Below are positions 1 through 11,345 of a stretch of DNA of 64,000 nucleotides, piece by piece. The DNA is taken from positions 186,001 to 250,000 of the forward strand of contig NTMA01000049.1 of assembly GCA_002917075.1 (NCBI GenBank), read 5' to 3'. A program made the translations under genes and the position numbers. Numbering within the stretch: the first letter of the stretch is position 1; every line of letters begins with the position of its first letter. Source of the stretch: Hawksworthiomyces lignivorus (taxonomy: Eukaryota > Ascomycota > Sordariomycetes > Ophiostomatales > Ophiostomataceae). The notes below the pieces were generated by a model. That model was not told where the DNA came from and ran no database searches. It worked only from the letters and a program-made list of their open reading frames with translations.

Positions 1-947
1 GATCCGTGAAGCTCACGGATACGTGAAGTTGAAGGTTATTAGATGTCTTGCTAAATTTGACTGTTGACTCAAATGTACGACGGACATTTTCAATATTCTC
101 TTCAGTGCCATCCCTCGTCGACAAGTGGTATCTATAGCTGGGTTTAAATGCACATATACAATCTTAAAAACGAACTTGCGTCGCCCTTTCATTAAATTGA
201 AACAATCTAACCAAAGTAGGTTGAAATACTATATAAACGCAGGTTTTCTTAATACAAAAAAGCCGTGTGTGTTACAGGAAGATGCACCCGTGACAGGCTC
301 CACGGAGAATGCAGATGACCATCTGATTATGTAGCCTATAGCTTCTCTCCCCTCCCATCCCCTCTGAGATAGGTTTCGTTATTGATTCTCTATTCCTTTC
401 TTTTTTGACGAGCAGTCATATATATTCGTATACAATTTGAGTTTTAGCGTATGTATAAATCCTTCGTCGTATTTCTTCTTAATCCTTTCGGCCTATATAA
501 CGTCGTGCCTGTCGTTTCCAGCCTCGAATGCAACTTTAACATATGCTTGTAGCCGTTTTTTTGTCGCTCGTAGATATTGAGGCTTGTATAACCTTATCTT
601 CCTTAAACGATGGTTATTCTCTTTTTTTATCTTTAGTGCAGCGTGAGTTATAATTTATAGTTTAAGTTGTCACGGCTTATGTTCTATTTCGAATTCCCAC
701 CCTTCCCAGATCTAGGAAGTAGACTATACCGAATCTTCACTAATTCATACTTTCAATACTGCGAGGACGAAAAGCGTACTCGTATGTACTTGTATCCTAG
801 CCTAAGTTCTTAGTGCTCCGGCCTAATAAAAGAAGATTGTATGGCAAACACCAGGAAGTTTCAGTTTTATCATTAGCACTATTGAATTACATTTATTCAC
901 TCTAGTAAATGAGTCTTCGCCGGGACTTTCATTGATATCTTCCGTGA
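1..947. other. Intergenic, no gene recognised
   Basis: No coding stretch with recognisable protein content was seen on either strand. The DNA is AT-rich with pyrimidine runs around 345-410 and probably holds the 3' flank of the minus-strand gene that ends at 948. Confidence 0.5.
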
Positions 948-1748
948 TTATGTGTTTAGTCTGTATGTCTTCTTGTCTCCCATCATACGATACCAGCCAA
1001 ATCTCCCCACATCTCGATGAATGCGTGGACACGCTGCATATTTGTTATATAATGTAGTTTCCATATTATTTAAATCTTTCCGCCACAATGTCCACATTTC
1101 ACAATGTGCTGCTTGGTGGGGATCAGCTACATAACCATCAATTATCTCACCCTGGACAGCGGCGCGTTGCAGTTTTCGCCGAGTGAAGGAGCAGTGTAGT
1201 AAAAGAAACTTAAAGGGCACAAAAACTTCGTCAAAATCGCCCACTTCGATGAGATCTACAAGCGAGACTGCAGCCCCTTCTATCAAACTCGTAGCACTGG
1301 CAGATTTGTTGCGAACTGCCAGGTAAAAATTCCACTCGCTATTGCCGTTTTTGCCATGTTTGCTTAAAAATTCTTTGGCGAGCTTGGCGTCGTAGCATCG
1401 CCAAGGCACCCAGCCAAAAATTATAGGATCAAAGACACACCCGCGAGAACGAGCCTCGTCAGGGGACTGACCACACTCGTCTTGACCCTGGTAGACGGGA
1501 AGATTATTTGTCCCGTGGTGGGAATCATGGTTATTGGCGTTAGTGATATCTGCTACTTGCGATGGTGTCTCTGTGGGCAATGAAAATAGAATGATGACAA
1601 TTGCTATCAAAGAAAAGATGGAGAGGCCAATGCCGACAGCTTTATAAGTGCTCAAAATATTCAACCAGGGAGTCGACATCTTTCGAAACCGAGTCTCCGA
1701 TATCTTCCCTGTTGCATTAGCTATAAAGGCTTCTTGTTCATCGGCCAT
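948..1748 (-). CDS. UstYa-related membrane protein of the RiPP cluster (short-motif subfamily)
   Basis: This reads as one exon of 266 residues from the ATG at 1748. A longer open frame upstream has no ATG before this codon, so MADEQEAF is the likely start. A single membrane segment lies at about residues 35-56 (GIGLSIFSLIAIVIILFSL), followed by a presumed lumenal domain. Visible motifs are DECGQSPDEARSRGCVFDP, then FGWVPWRCYDAKLAKEF, then LLHC and, about 30 residues on, DPHQAAHC. The last two recall the paired His/Cys motifs of UstYa oxidases, but the spacing and first motif differ from canonical UstYa. A protein with the same motif order is encoded at 7643, on the far side of the precursor gene. 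UstYa proteins oxidise and cyclise peptides in fungal RiPP pathways; activity here is inferred from motifs and context. The gene lies head-to-head with the canonical UstYa gene at 2307. Confidence 0.75.
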   Translation of the reverse strand: MADEQEAFIANATGKISETRFRKMSTPWLNILSTYKAVGIGLSIFSLIAIVIILFSLPTETPSQVADITNANNHDSHHGTNNLPVYQGQDECGQSPDEARSRGCVFDPIIFGWVPWRCYDAKLAKEFLSKHGKNGNSEWNFYLAVRNKSASATSLIEGAAVSLVDLIEVGDFDEVFVPFKFLLLHCSFTRRKLQRAAVQGEIIDGYVADPHQAAHCEMWTLWRKDLNNMETTLYNKYAACPRIHRDVGRFGWYRMMGDKKTYRLNT

Positions 1749-2306
1749 GTTGATGCGATTTGAAGTGAACGGGAGAATATAAGAATATGAGAGATTGACA
1801 ATGAGAGAAGGGAAATGGAAAAGCAAAAGCAGAAAAGTACAGCGGCAGATAGATTTAGTAAGAGAAGAAATTAGAAAATTCAAGACGAGAGCAGGACAGT
1901 TGGAAATGTATTTTACGATATGCAAGACAATTACGAGGACTCGTATGTCGTCCCACCACCATCATAATTCACCATAGCACACTAAATCCGTCTTATACGC
2001 AAGAAAGTTTCCTTTCGATCTCAGTTCCTGTTAAAGACGCTAATGCGCGGGGGTAACCGCTTTGGCGCGATACACCTTCTCCTTTTAGTTAGCGGGTAAG
2101 TGTTTTGCACTGTGCCATCGTATATACAAAGATAAGAACTTCTATAATGAGAAATCTGACGAAAGCTGAGACAAATTATTTTTCTGTTTCTTTTATTTTA
2201 TTAAAAAGAAAAAAATTTAAATAAATAGAAGAACAAGAGCAAAGCAGAATATAAGGAAAAGAAGCCAAAAAAGGGCTGGCAAATAGAAGAACAAAAAAAT
2301 ATCACT

Positions 2307-3411
2307 ATGAGTCTACGACAACTTTCACAAATGTTTCACTTCGGAGAAGCCAGCATTGTAGATTACAAAAGTCTTCCAACTGACTCAGAGAAGCAGCGTC
2401 TGAGTACCGATGAGGATGGTAGTGAGGCAACGCTCTCAACTAACGAGGTGGCTTCAGCAACAATGAGCAGACAACGGCTTTTACGCTGGCAAATGTCCAC
2501 AACAGTCTTATCGTCGCTCTTTGGCTTAGTCTTGTTATTGTGGATAACAAGAGAAGTTCAATTTCGGAATGCAAAATCGACGCTATATCCAGACGTACCA
2601 CAGATTGACGGTAAGATACAAGATAGACAGAGTGCGAGAGAAATTGACTTTTTAGAACTCACTGACAAACAGCAATGCATGGGGGGAAAATCGATTACAA
2701 CTTTGATGCACGCCCAGATGTCTATTCGCCAGCGGCAGCGGCCACGAAATGGAAACCAGTTGTATTCCATAATGGATTTCATGGCGACGTAACACCATGG
2801 CAAGGACCGCCATCAGATGACGTGGATCACAAGTGGAAAGAGATTTATACAGGTAAGAAGAAAACAAATGATCAAGGAAAACAAGAAAGTCCTAACAGTT
2901 CCAGGAATTGGTGTCATCAAAATTACTGGGCAAGAAGCTGCTCAACTTCCTAACCTCACACTACCAATTCCAGACGAAGATGATGGTTATATTATTGCTA
3001 TAGAAGTATACCATCAGTTGCATTGTTTGGATCTAATACGACAAGCTCTATACCCAGATCGCTATGGTGGTGACCGCTATATGACGGAAAAAGAAAAGAA
3101 GGACTATTGGATTCATTTAGGTAAGCTTTTATCTCCTTTTGCTCTACTTCTCTACTTCTTCTTCTTCAAAACTCTGACCTTTAGAACACTGTATCGATAA
3201 CCTACGCCAGACGATTGTCTGCTACTCAGACGTCAGCATTATTCCGTGGAAAATTAATGAACGGCAGCAGGCTGAATTTCCAGACGCTCATACGGTACAT
3301 ATGTGTCGAGATTTTGAAGCATTGACTGAGTGGATGCTGCATCCATCTCGACACTTTCCCCAAGAGAAGTATCAGCTACGAGTTGATGCGATGCATGCAG
3401 GTGGTCACTAG
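2307..3411 (+). CDS. UstYa-family (DUF3328) peptide oxidase of the RiPP cluster
   Basis: A four-exon model (2307-2610, 2673-2852, 2905-3120, 3185-3411) joins in frame to 308 residues, with introns GTAAGA, GTAAGA-type and GTAAGC donors. One membrane helix is at about residues 58-79 (TTVLSSLFGLVLLLWI), giving a type II topology with a lumenal catalytic region. Both diagnostic HxxHC motifs are present: HQLHC followed by LDLIRQALYP, and HLEHC followed by IDNLRQTIVC; the second is created only when the third intron is removed, which supports the splice. The C-terminal MCRDFEALTEWM is also typical of the family. UstYa proteins catalyse oxidative C-O or C-N macrocyclisation of ribosomal peptide cores in ustiloxin-type pathways; the substrate is inferred to be the repeat peptide at 6439-6726. 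It is convergent with the related gene ending at 3505. Confidence 0.9.
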
Positions 3412-3504
3412 CGGAGTTGAATATTTTAAAGAGACAATTGAAAGATAGTAATTGAAAGAAATTATTGAACAAAAAACTCTCCAAACATATCAAACGTTTA
3501 TAAC

Positions 3505-4485
3505 TTAGTTGAATACCGGCTGTACTGCTTTTGACCCTTCATACCGATCCACCATCCATTTCTGCAAGGCTTCAAAATTTCGACACGTATGCGGCACGTC
3601 CGACTCGACATAGTTGCGTCCCAGCCCTGGATAGTAACGCGTCGGAATAGGTGTCATATCGCCAGAACACATAACGTACTGGCGAATCTGCTCAATGCAG
3701 TGGTCTTGGTGGAGGGCGCTATTTCTGTTCTCATGGCCGCCATAGTGTTCAGGGTCAAGGGCTTTGCGCAATTGATTGACACAGTGAAGAGTGTGAAAAA
3801 GGTCCAGACTAGCGAAATTAGAAAAGAAAGAACAAGAAATAAAAGGATTGGATAGTTAAAAATGAAGAGGCAAGAGAACAGAGGCAGATGTGTTGCTCAC
3901 CCTGTCACATATCCTCCTCTCTGCTTGTCCCAGTACTGATCAATATTATCTCCCCACTGGGCGACGGCTTCTTCACGAGTGATCAAAAAGTAGCGACCCC
4001 ATGTCAGGTTGTCCCAATTCCAATCGATCTCTGGGTTTTCAATTGGGTTACCAACGTAGCGCACAGGCGCCGGATGAGGAATGTAAATGTGGCCATTATC
4101 GTCAAACGCTGGACCACCAGTGAAGGTGGTCTGAACAGCTTCAATGAGAGGTTTTACGGTGACTGAAGATTAGCTTTTCTCTGATTTCTTCTTGTCTTCC
4201 TTCTTTTCTCGTGTCCATACCGAAATCCGTGGCGAAGCCATGGGCAAATGTGCCCAGCTTTTGGTCAGCTGCACGATTGTCAAGCAAGATGCTGAGCATT
4301 AGTGTCGACATGGCAAAGATGCCGGCCAATGTCCAAGGAAGCGCGACGCCAGAGATACTGAAGACGTGAAGATTAACTCTAGAGAAACTGATTCCCCCGA
4401 TACTCCATCTTCTGCGTATCTGCTCATTATCGCTCTCTAGCGATGACTTTTCGCTTGTCGGCACTGCGAAGTATGTATTGGACAT
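3505..4485 (-). CDS. UstYa-family (DUF3328) peptide oxidase of the RiPP cluster
   Basis: A three-exon model (4485-4221, 4162-3901, 3808-3505) gives exactly 277 codons, 276 residues. A hydrophobic segment at about residues 47-68 (ALPWTLAGIFAMSTLMLSILL) is the membrane anchor. The middle exon carries the family's proline/tryptophan-rich stretch (YIPHPAPVRYVGNP, then WGRYFLITREEAV and QYWDKQRGGYVTG). The last exon has both HxxHC motifs, HTLHC-VNQLRKALDPEHYGG and HQDHC-IEQIRQYVMC, and ends with CRNFEALQKWM. It is a second canonical UstYa in the cluster, convergent with the gene at 2307 and only 94 bp from it. Pairs of UstYa proteins acting together are established for ustiloxin (UstYa/UstYb), so joint action on one precursor is a reasonable inference. 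Confidence 0.9.
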
Positions 4486-6438
4486 GTTTAGAAAAGACTC
4501 TCAACTTTTGACCTTGACTTAGTTTTTTGTGGTCGATTGTCTCTCCCAATTCTCTTTCTTAATTTTCTTTCTCAGTTCTCTACCTTGGTTTCTTTTCTCA
4601 ACTCTCCTCAGCTTTCCTTCTCGGTTCTCTGACAGTCGTTTCTTCACTAATACTAGCCACTTAATTCTCATGCTACAGCATGTCGTTGAGCCACTTGTAA
4701 TATCCTATTCCCAAGTCACTTCTAGACGCCGATCTGATAACGCTTCCCTTGAAGCGCTCATTGCTACCTGCACTTCTCCTTCCATGTTGGTTTTAGTACA
4801 CAGTGCGAGCCACCTTTCACGATCCATTTACCCCATGCTAAAGTAGAGCGACGAGATTGGCGACCGCATCAAACAGTCACCGAAAGTTAGACAGTCGAGT
4901 GGGGGTTGGTCGGCAATAGGCACCAAGACAGCAAAGCACAGATAGGCTAACGGCTACAGTCAGCAGGCAATCTTGAATCGGCCAAAGAGCACCGCCCCCA
5001 ACTAGTAGTCACTCTGCCATTGTGGCCAACACGGTTGCACTAGTTTAGGAATAATTAAGAGCTCGGAATTTATTCATATTTCTTGTTTGCTCTGTGGAAA
5101 TAAGGATATGTTTGGTTGTAACCCTATGGAGAGGAGCCAGTTATGTTTAGCCAAGACGACGGACAACTCACGACATACAAAGATGGGCACAGGCCTGCAC
5201 TGCCATGGTGTATTACTCTCCACTTTTCTAGACCTGTTCTCTTTCGTCCCCCATTGCTCCGTCGTTGCGATTACAACCCAGAGTTTTGTGACTACTGCGG
5301 CTCAGGTCTTTGCGGGACCCAAGGACAGAGTTCTTATGCCGACCAGTTGCACGGGTTTTGGTCCACTTCATTCCGTTTCAAGCTAAGTACGATAAGACGA
5401 CGTCTGTTTTTTCAATATATCATGTTCCTACCATGTGCCTCCCCCTCCCCCCTTTCCTCTCTCAATCCCCTTCCTCTCTCAATCGTTGATTCGGAGTATC
5501 ATATCTTATAGTTGTCTCTCTCAGCCCCCTTCTTCTTTGTGTTTAGCATTGGCGGATATCCCGGCATTTTTCTTCATCTCCTTCCTTATTAGGCATCAAT
5601 ACTCTGGTGCTATCTGAAAGTCTCTTGCGCATGCTGCAATGTAACTGTGAAACTATTAACATCGCTGGAGGCCTTGACGAGAAAGAAAGAAAATTACTAC
5701 ATTTGCATAATGTTTCCGAGCTTTGCGGTCTTTTGTTTTTCATTTTTACTTTTACTTCACCTGCAACTCATTATTCTACACTTCGTATTTCTATTTTAAT
5801 AAACTAGAAACATTGGTCAGAAATCCATCTTATCAGACACCAGTACACTTTGAAAGTATAGACAATACTACTGACCATATGTACAGCCATGGTATAACCA
5901 GCTTCCATTTTGCAATACGCGCTGTGGGCACGAATTGAATAGCCCTTGTAGCCGCCCCCCCCGAAATGCTAGACTATGACTGAATTCTACTACCGAAGCG
6001 CAGTGCAGAGCTCCCTATAGTCAAAGAGAAATTAAAATTCTATTTCGTCAACTCGCGCTCGTTGCAAAGTACTAGCTAGTCCGCTCCTTCAATTTAAAAA
6101 ATCAATGAGGAACCGAAGGCAATATAGAGGACTAGAAATTTTGTATATTCTCCCTGATATTTTACAAGATTACAAAACAATTGAGTAGCAAAGGTGATAG
6201 AAGCATACTTTATTGTGTTCTAGATTACATCAAACCGAGGTCTCTCGCATAGTTCTCGTGTAACAAAGCCTATTAGCAAAGACTGGTTGATTTTTATCTT
6301 TTGTTTTGATTTAAATATCGCCTTTTAGTTCTTGTTAGTCTAGTTGATAAGAATGGGATATAATAATTTACTTACAGCTCGGTTGCGCCGCATATCAACT
6401 GACTTGTGCGCCACGGTATTAGTTCAGTAGCGACTGTT
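4486..6438. other. Long intergenic tract inside the RiPP cluster
   Basis: No protein family was recognised in these 1.95 kb. The first part (4500-4640) and 5430-5600 are pyrimidine-rich. The former is the upstream region of the UstYa gene starting at 4485; the end near 6438 is the 3' side of the precursor gene. Open frames of 60-120 codons here have no conserved content. Confidence 0.5.
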
Positions 6439-6726
6439 TCATTTAGACACATCGGCCCAGCCAACGACTCCCTCAGTCGAGGCGTCCTCACGCTTAGAGA
6501 CATCAGCCCAACCGACAACTCCTTCCGTCGAAGCGTCCTCACGCTTGGAGACATCAGCCCAGCCAACGACTCCCTCCGTCGAAGCGTCCTTACGCTTGGA
6601 AACGTCAGCCCAGCCAACGACTCCTTCCGTTGAAGCGTCTTCACGGGCCTTAAGACTCTTGAAGGAAGTGGGAGCGGCCACGGCCGTGCCGTAAAAGATA
6701 GAAAGAAGAATAGTGGCGTACTTCAT
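6439..6726 (-). CDS. RiPP precursor peptide with four Kex2-flanked repeats
   Basis: A 95-residue protein, one exon. It starts with a signal peptide (MKYATILLSIFYGTAVAA, likely cut after Ala-18) and a short spacer ending in LKA. Residues 28-95 are four copies of the 17-residue unit REDASTEGVVGWADVSK; the second copy has K instead of E at position 2. Units join through Lys-Arg, the site of Kex2/KexB proteases, so secretory processing would free four near-identical peptides. The stop follows the last VSK. This is the architecture of UstA, PhomA and epichloecyclin-type precursors, and four UstYa or UstYa-like genes flank it. Unlike those cores, the unit has no Tyr or Phe; its one aromatic residue is Trp. 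The exact core is not known; VVGWADV is a guess. The function of the product cannot be told from the sequence. Confidence 0.9.
   Translation of the reverse strand: MKYATILLSIFYGTAVAAPTSFKSLKAREDASTEGVVGWADVSKRKDASTEGVVGWADVSKREDASTEGVVGWADVSKREDASTEGVVGWADVSK
6442..6645 (-). repeat. Four tandem 51-bp repeats coding the core peptide
   Basis: The four units differ from each other at 13 aligned positions that I counted. Twelve are third codon positions and silent; one is a first position changing Glu to Lys beside the cleavage site. The peptide core itself is invariant. Confidence 0.92.
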
Positions 6727-7642
6727 ATTGACAACGAGTGGTATTATAAATGTAAATTGTTTTTAAGAGTGAATAGCAGAGTAACTGAAGAAATAGATCT
6801 CGGAGTAATAAGAAAGTTAGATATATTTGCAAACAGAACCTTTATATCACTAAAATCAAGATGAGATATAGAGCTAATACGAAAGAAGGTGAAATAGTTC
6901 ATAATCATCCGAGGTCAACTTGAAATAAAAGGCCGTGCTACTTTGCTCCTTAGCTATTAGAGAGTACATCGAAGATTTAATTGCATAATCATGTAGAGAA
7001 AAATGATCAGTAGAAAACATGGAACATCGTTGCGTGAATTTTCAACTTTTGACTCCCTTCTCTGTAGTATCTCGATGAGTCTAGTTACGAGAAACCAAAA
7101 GAAGAAAGTCCTTGTATCTGCTTTTCTACCACCTTCCTCATTCTATTGGATTTTCTTCATTTGGTAGCCCGTATAACGTCGTGATTTTCTGCTCGGTCGT
7201 CGTTCATGGACTTGACAACGGTGAAAAGGAATTCAAAGTGTAATCATGAAGACCGGCACGGTCCATACCACATAGTGCCCGCACAGTATTAAGAGACCTA
7301 GTCAAAAATAACCTCATTTGCCCCATAGTTTTTTATGTCGATCTCCGATACAGTATGGAAAGTTAGCGTAAGCACGGCCCCTTTTTATCTATTATGGCGG
7401 TAGAATTGCCATGAAAGAAGGACAAGATATGGTATTTTTGGTAAGAGAACCTTCAAAAAGCTGTTCGGCTCAAAAGCATGCGAATAGTCCTTGATCACTG
7501 ATTGTCTCCTACTTGTACCAGTATTCCTACTCTTCAGCCTTTCGTTCTTTGATTTTATATTGTCTGATCTATGGATCTTGGCTGCCTCTTTTTCTCTCTG
7601 ATTTCAATTGTCCTTTGAACTTTTAGAATTCTCTCATCTCTC
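6727..7642. promoter_or_regulatory. Divergent promoter region of precursor and UstYa-like gene
   Basis: This 916-bp gap separates two genes transcribed away from each other, the precursor on minus and the UstYa-like gene on plus, so it must hold both promoters. Pyrimidine-rich DNA (7540-7640) precedes the plus-strand ATG. No specific operator could be assigned, and no cluster regulator is recognisable within the RiPP block. Confidence 0.45.
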
Positions 7643-8455
7643 ATGGCTGAAAAGGCAACGTATTCACCCGTTGAGGCCTTCAACGACGGTGGGCGCACCG
7701 GCAGTTATGAGAGCGAATCTACACTGATGCGAGACAGCGATGGCGGCCAGAGCTACTGGTCTAACAACCGGCTCGGCCGCGCTTCGTCCTCTCGTCGACG
7801 GTGCGGCAGTATCATCTTTCGGGCCGTAAAGCTTTTGCTTGCAGTCATCCTGGTAGCTTCTTGTATCGGTAGCTTAGCTTTGATCGCTCGTTCGCTACGA
7901 GGCATCTCAGCTAGCCTAGAAAAGACGGTCAGCGAGCCCATTAGCTATGGTGACTGCGGCTCCTCAAAGACTGTCGAGGAGGCCCGAGCTAAGGGATGCG
8001 TATTTGACCCTATGGGCTGGATATGGACACGTCTCGAGTGCTACGACGCCGACCTAGTAGCCGACTTTATGAACAGAACCGACTGGTCATGGCATATGGA
8101 GCCCAAATTGAAGGCCGAGAGTCGAGTCCCCCTTGACGAGATTTTTCGAGGCGATCATCCAACACTATTTACTTCTAAGAAATATCACTATGTCCACTGT
8201 GCTGTGAGTGCTCGACTCTTGACTTTCGAGAAGAATAGCTGAAATATTAACCACTTGCAGTATATGTGGAAAAAAATGCACAAGGCTCTTGTCAATCACA
8301 GCCCCATTGACAGTTACCTAACAGATTTTACACATACCAATCACTGCTCCATGGTGCTTCTTAACGATTTTTTGCACGAAGACGTACAGTGCACGCCGGA
8401 GATGGTCTGTCCGACATGGGTTCGTGCTACTTGGACGTCTTGTTCAGCGATATAA
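7643..8455 (+). CDS. UstYa-related membrane protein of the RiPP cluster (short-motif subfamily)
   Basis: Two exons (7643-8203 and 8261-8455, donor GTGAGT, acceptor TTGCAG) give 251 residues. A membrane helix spans about residues 64-87 (AVKLLLAVILVASCIGSLALIA). The lumenal part has CGSSKTVEEARAKGCVFDP, then WIWTRLECYDADLVADF, then YHYVHC-AYMWKKMHKAL, and SYLTDFTHTNHC. The HC and HxxHC elements come together only after splicing, which supports the intron. It shares motif order and about the same length with the protein ending at 948, so the cluster holds two pairs: two canonical UstYa and two of this shorter type. The role is inferred as oxidative tailoring of the precursor; the family is poorly characterised. 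Confidence 0.78.
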
Positions 8456-11345
8456 TACACAGAGACAAAACAATTCAATGTCAAAGAAGTTGTATTACAA
8501 TATTATTTTGAAGGCTTATGGAACTTCAAAATACGGCCAAGAATGAGACGTTCGCTGTGATAAGTAAATGCACGGCTAAAATAGCATATTTAATAGCTAG
8601 TTATGACTACTACTAATAGTTCTATTAAATAGAAATAAGACCTCAGAATTGAATATTAGTACTCCTTAATAATATTTACCGAAAAATCACAATCGATTTT
8701 AATAACTCATGATTGGCCAAGAAATCCAACTGGATCTCAAATAAAAATTTTTGAGACTTATTCAAAAATTGAAAGTTTTGATTCTTCAACATAATTTCAA
8801 TTTAAAGATGAAAAGCGGTTTTGCACGATTGCTCTCCTAAGTACATATTTCTTTAACTATCTCGTCGTTCACTGCATACTACCTGTGGGGTTAGAGTCAA
8901 TTTAAGAAGCATATTCTAAACACTTCTAGAGTAAAAATATTCGCAGGGCCGGTAGGGAAAAGAGTGATAGTTGCAAAAATTCTCAAGGTTTTATACATCG
9001 AGCAAGACTGAACGCTTTTCGTCAACATCGACTTATTATGAAATCTATTTGGCGGCTCTCTCGATCATGCTACAAACTTTTGACTTTTGAGAACAAATAT
9101 TAAATAATTTGTCAAGCTTAGACTTCGAGTTATCCCTCCGCCTGCCCTGAATAAGCGTCTTCCAGGCCTATTCCTGTTCCCTTTGATAACATTTTGATGT
9201 CGTTATAGCCCTTCCAGAACACTGCACAACAGTTGTGTGAAAGGATTGGATTGTAGCGCTGTAGAGCAAATCTCTTCAAACTTTCCGAGCACACCACCGC
9301 TATAGATTCAGGTCAGTTTTTTTTTTTTTTCATTCAAAAAGGATTCTATGCTAAACTATCTCTACGGACCTCTAATGGCTTATGAGTGCAAATAAACTGT
9401 TTTCTAGAAGCTTATTAAAGAGACATTATAGGTTATCCGCATAGTTCTCTGCTGTGTCAGAGAGGCGTTTTCGGCGCTACGGCCAACAAAGAGAAACGGG
9501 AATTCAATAGAGCTAAGCTATTAATAACGTTCTTCTGGCAATTCCAGACCGAAAATTCCGGAATCGTGTGCCCTCCGAGTCCATTCTATCGATGTATGGC
9601 CATGGAATTTACTGAAGTGTCACTGCCACGAGATTGAGAGCTCTCTGACACATGCATCAACTAAGGATGATTTTCATGGGCTCTATTCTAGTCTCTTATC
9701 TTAAAGATAGCTCCCTTTTTCAATAGGAGGGAGAGTATCTCACGCATCTATAGATAGTAACTTATGCCGTCATACGCCATACATTCTAGCTCTATCGTTC
9801 TAAAAAGGTTCTTTTAGAAAAAAGCCACCAAACTCTTCATATTTCTGGGCTGGAACATCATCCGAGGAAGTAGAAATTTGAGTGTATCGAGCTGGAGATA
9901 TTTCATAGGCTAGATTAGTCGCAGATAACTATCTGTATCGATGATGCTGGGATCCATACCATTTTACAGGAGCACGGCTGTCGCACAAAAGATAGTCGAT
10001 CCCTTCTCTAGAATTGCAATATCACGTAAAGAGGCTTCTGTAAATCATTCTGCACACTCGTGCCAGTACCAGCTTCACAATATCTCTAACGAGATCTGGT
10101 ATAATTTTCAGTTAATAAGTAACAAGCTCAACACGAGAGGTTATAGGCCCATGGTATTAAGGCAACATACGCGAGGAAAAGGCGTATTCCACTACTTCAT
10201 GGCTATGTGAGAGCTTCACAGTCCAGTGGCAGTCAATGCAACATCCATGAACGGTATATAACTGGCCTATTAGCTGCCTTGTGGGGATCATCACCTCGAT
10301 CGGTTCGGACGTTCGTCATGAATAAAATTACAGCCCTCTTCTTTTGTGCCATTTGTAAGGACCTGAGGTCTCGGTTTGCAAGTAGTACCAACGAGGATCG
10401 GCAACAGTTCACTTTAAGGCCCTTTATCTGGCGGTGCTATGACCTAGCCACGTTGAGTAGTTCCAACTACATTCTGTCTATTTAGATTCAAATTGTGGAC
10501 AGGCGTGCCTGTGTTAGATATTTCCATTAGTCCACATTTCTTGAAAACAGAAACTCTGAAATGTTCTACTGCCCTATTCAAACTATAACAAGAGATAAAT
10601 GATACTCCACTGATTTTGAGTCAATATACCGGCTCCCTTATTTTTCTCAACCAATACTTTCGGCAAATAGATAAGTGAGAAAGAAGATTCTATTTGTTAT
10701 TTTGCTCTTACATTGGCTTCAGCTTACACGCCCTCCGCCGTACACGAGTAGGTACCTACGTTAAGGTCGCAGTATCTGCTCGCTGACATACATATTTACT
10801 GCATCTCGCAGAAACTTTGTCTTGAAGCACACAATGACCTGTGATGGCCTAGGCTCCATAAAATGGTTAGTGCACTAAGGTCAGCCGCTTCGCCAAGTGT
10901 CAAAGCATACTTGTATACGTATTCCAGATGATTTGAATTGATCACGAGGGACTTACAAATCGCCTTTTCGCTACGAGCATAAGAGATCGAACCGATCACC
11001 AACTTCTTGAAGCTGTCTCTCATATTTCGGCAATCGTGAATCAATTTTCATACTAGAAAAATAATCTCTCACTATGTTTACGTTTGGGTGTTGCTACGGG
11101 CTTTTGCATCCCTTGGTGTTGCAGATCTCGTACCCGTAACCCCAATAGACTAACGCACAACTCAAAATATCGGTGGCCAAGCAATTTACTTCACTGCTGT
11201 AATAGAGCCTGTTACCATGGCACGATTATTTTTGAATCGAGCGGACTACACTAAGGTATCGGTAACCCATGAACCGATCCTACGACTTCTCCTAGTTGTA
11301 GTGTGAACAGAGTCTTCACATATCTCTGAGAGTCGATTACTGAGG

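Noticed and set aside
2..20. Perfect 8-bp inverted repeat ATCCGTGA/TCACGGAT with a 3-base gap
   Set aside because: Short and isolated at the window edge; no gene or terminator context supports a function.
125..334. Open frame of 69 codons
   Set aside because: Begins with a non-ATG codon and has no conserved content or splice context.
5087..5511. Overlapping plus-strand frames of 99 and 122 codons
   Set aside because: Composition follows the CT-rich DNA; no motif, signal peptide or family resemblance.
6372..6644. Alternate-frame repeat proteins on both strands across the precursor
   Set aside because: Shadows of the 51-bp repeats; only the frame with signal peptide and Lys-Arg sites shows silent-site conservation.
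6442..6645. CRISPR-like array
   Set aside because: Directly adjacent coding repeats without spacers in a eukaryotic genome.
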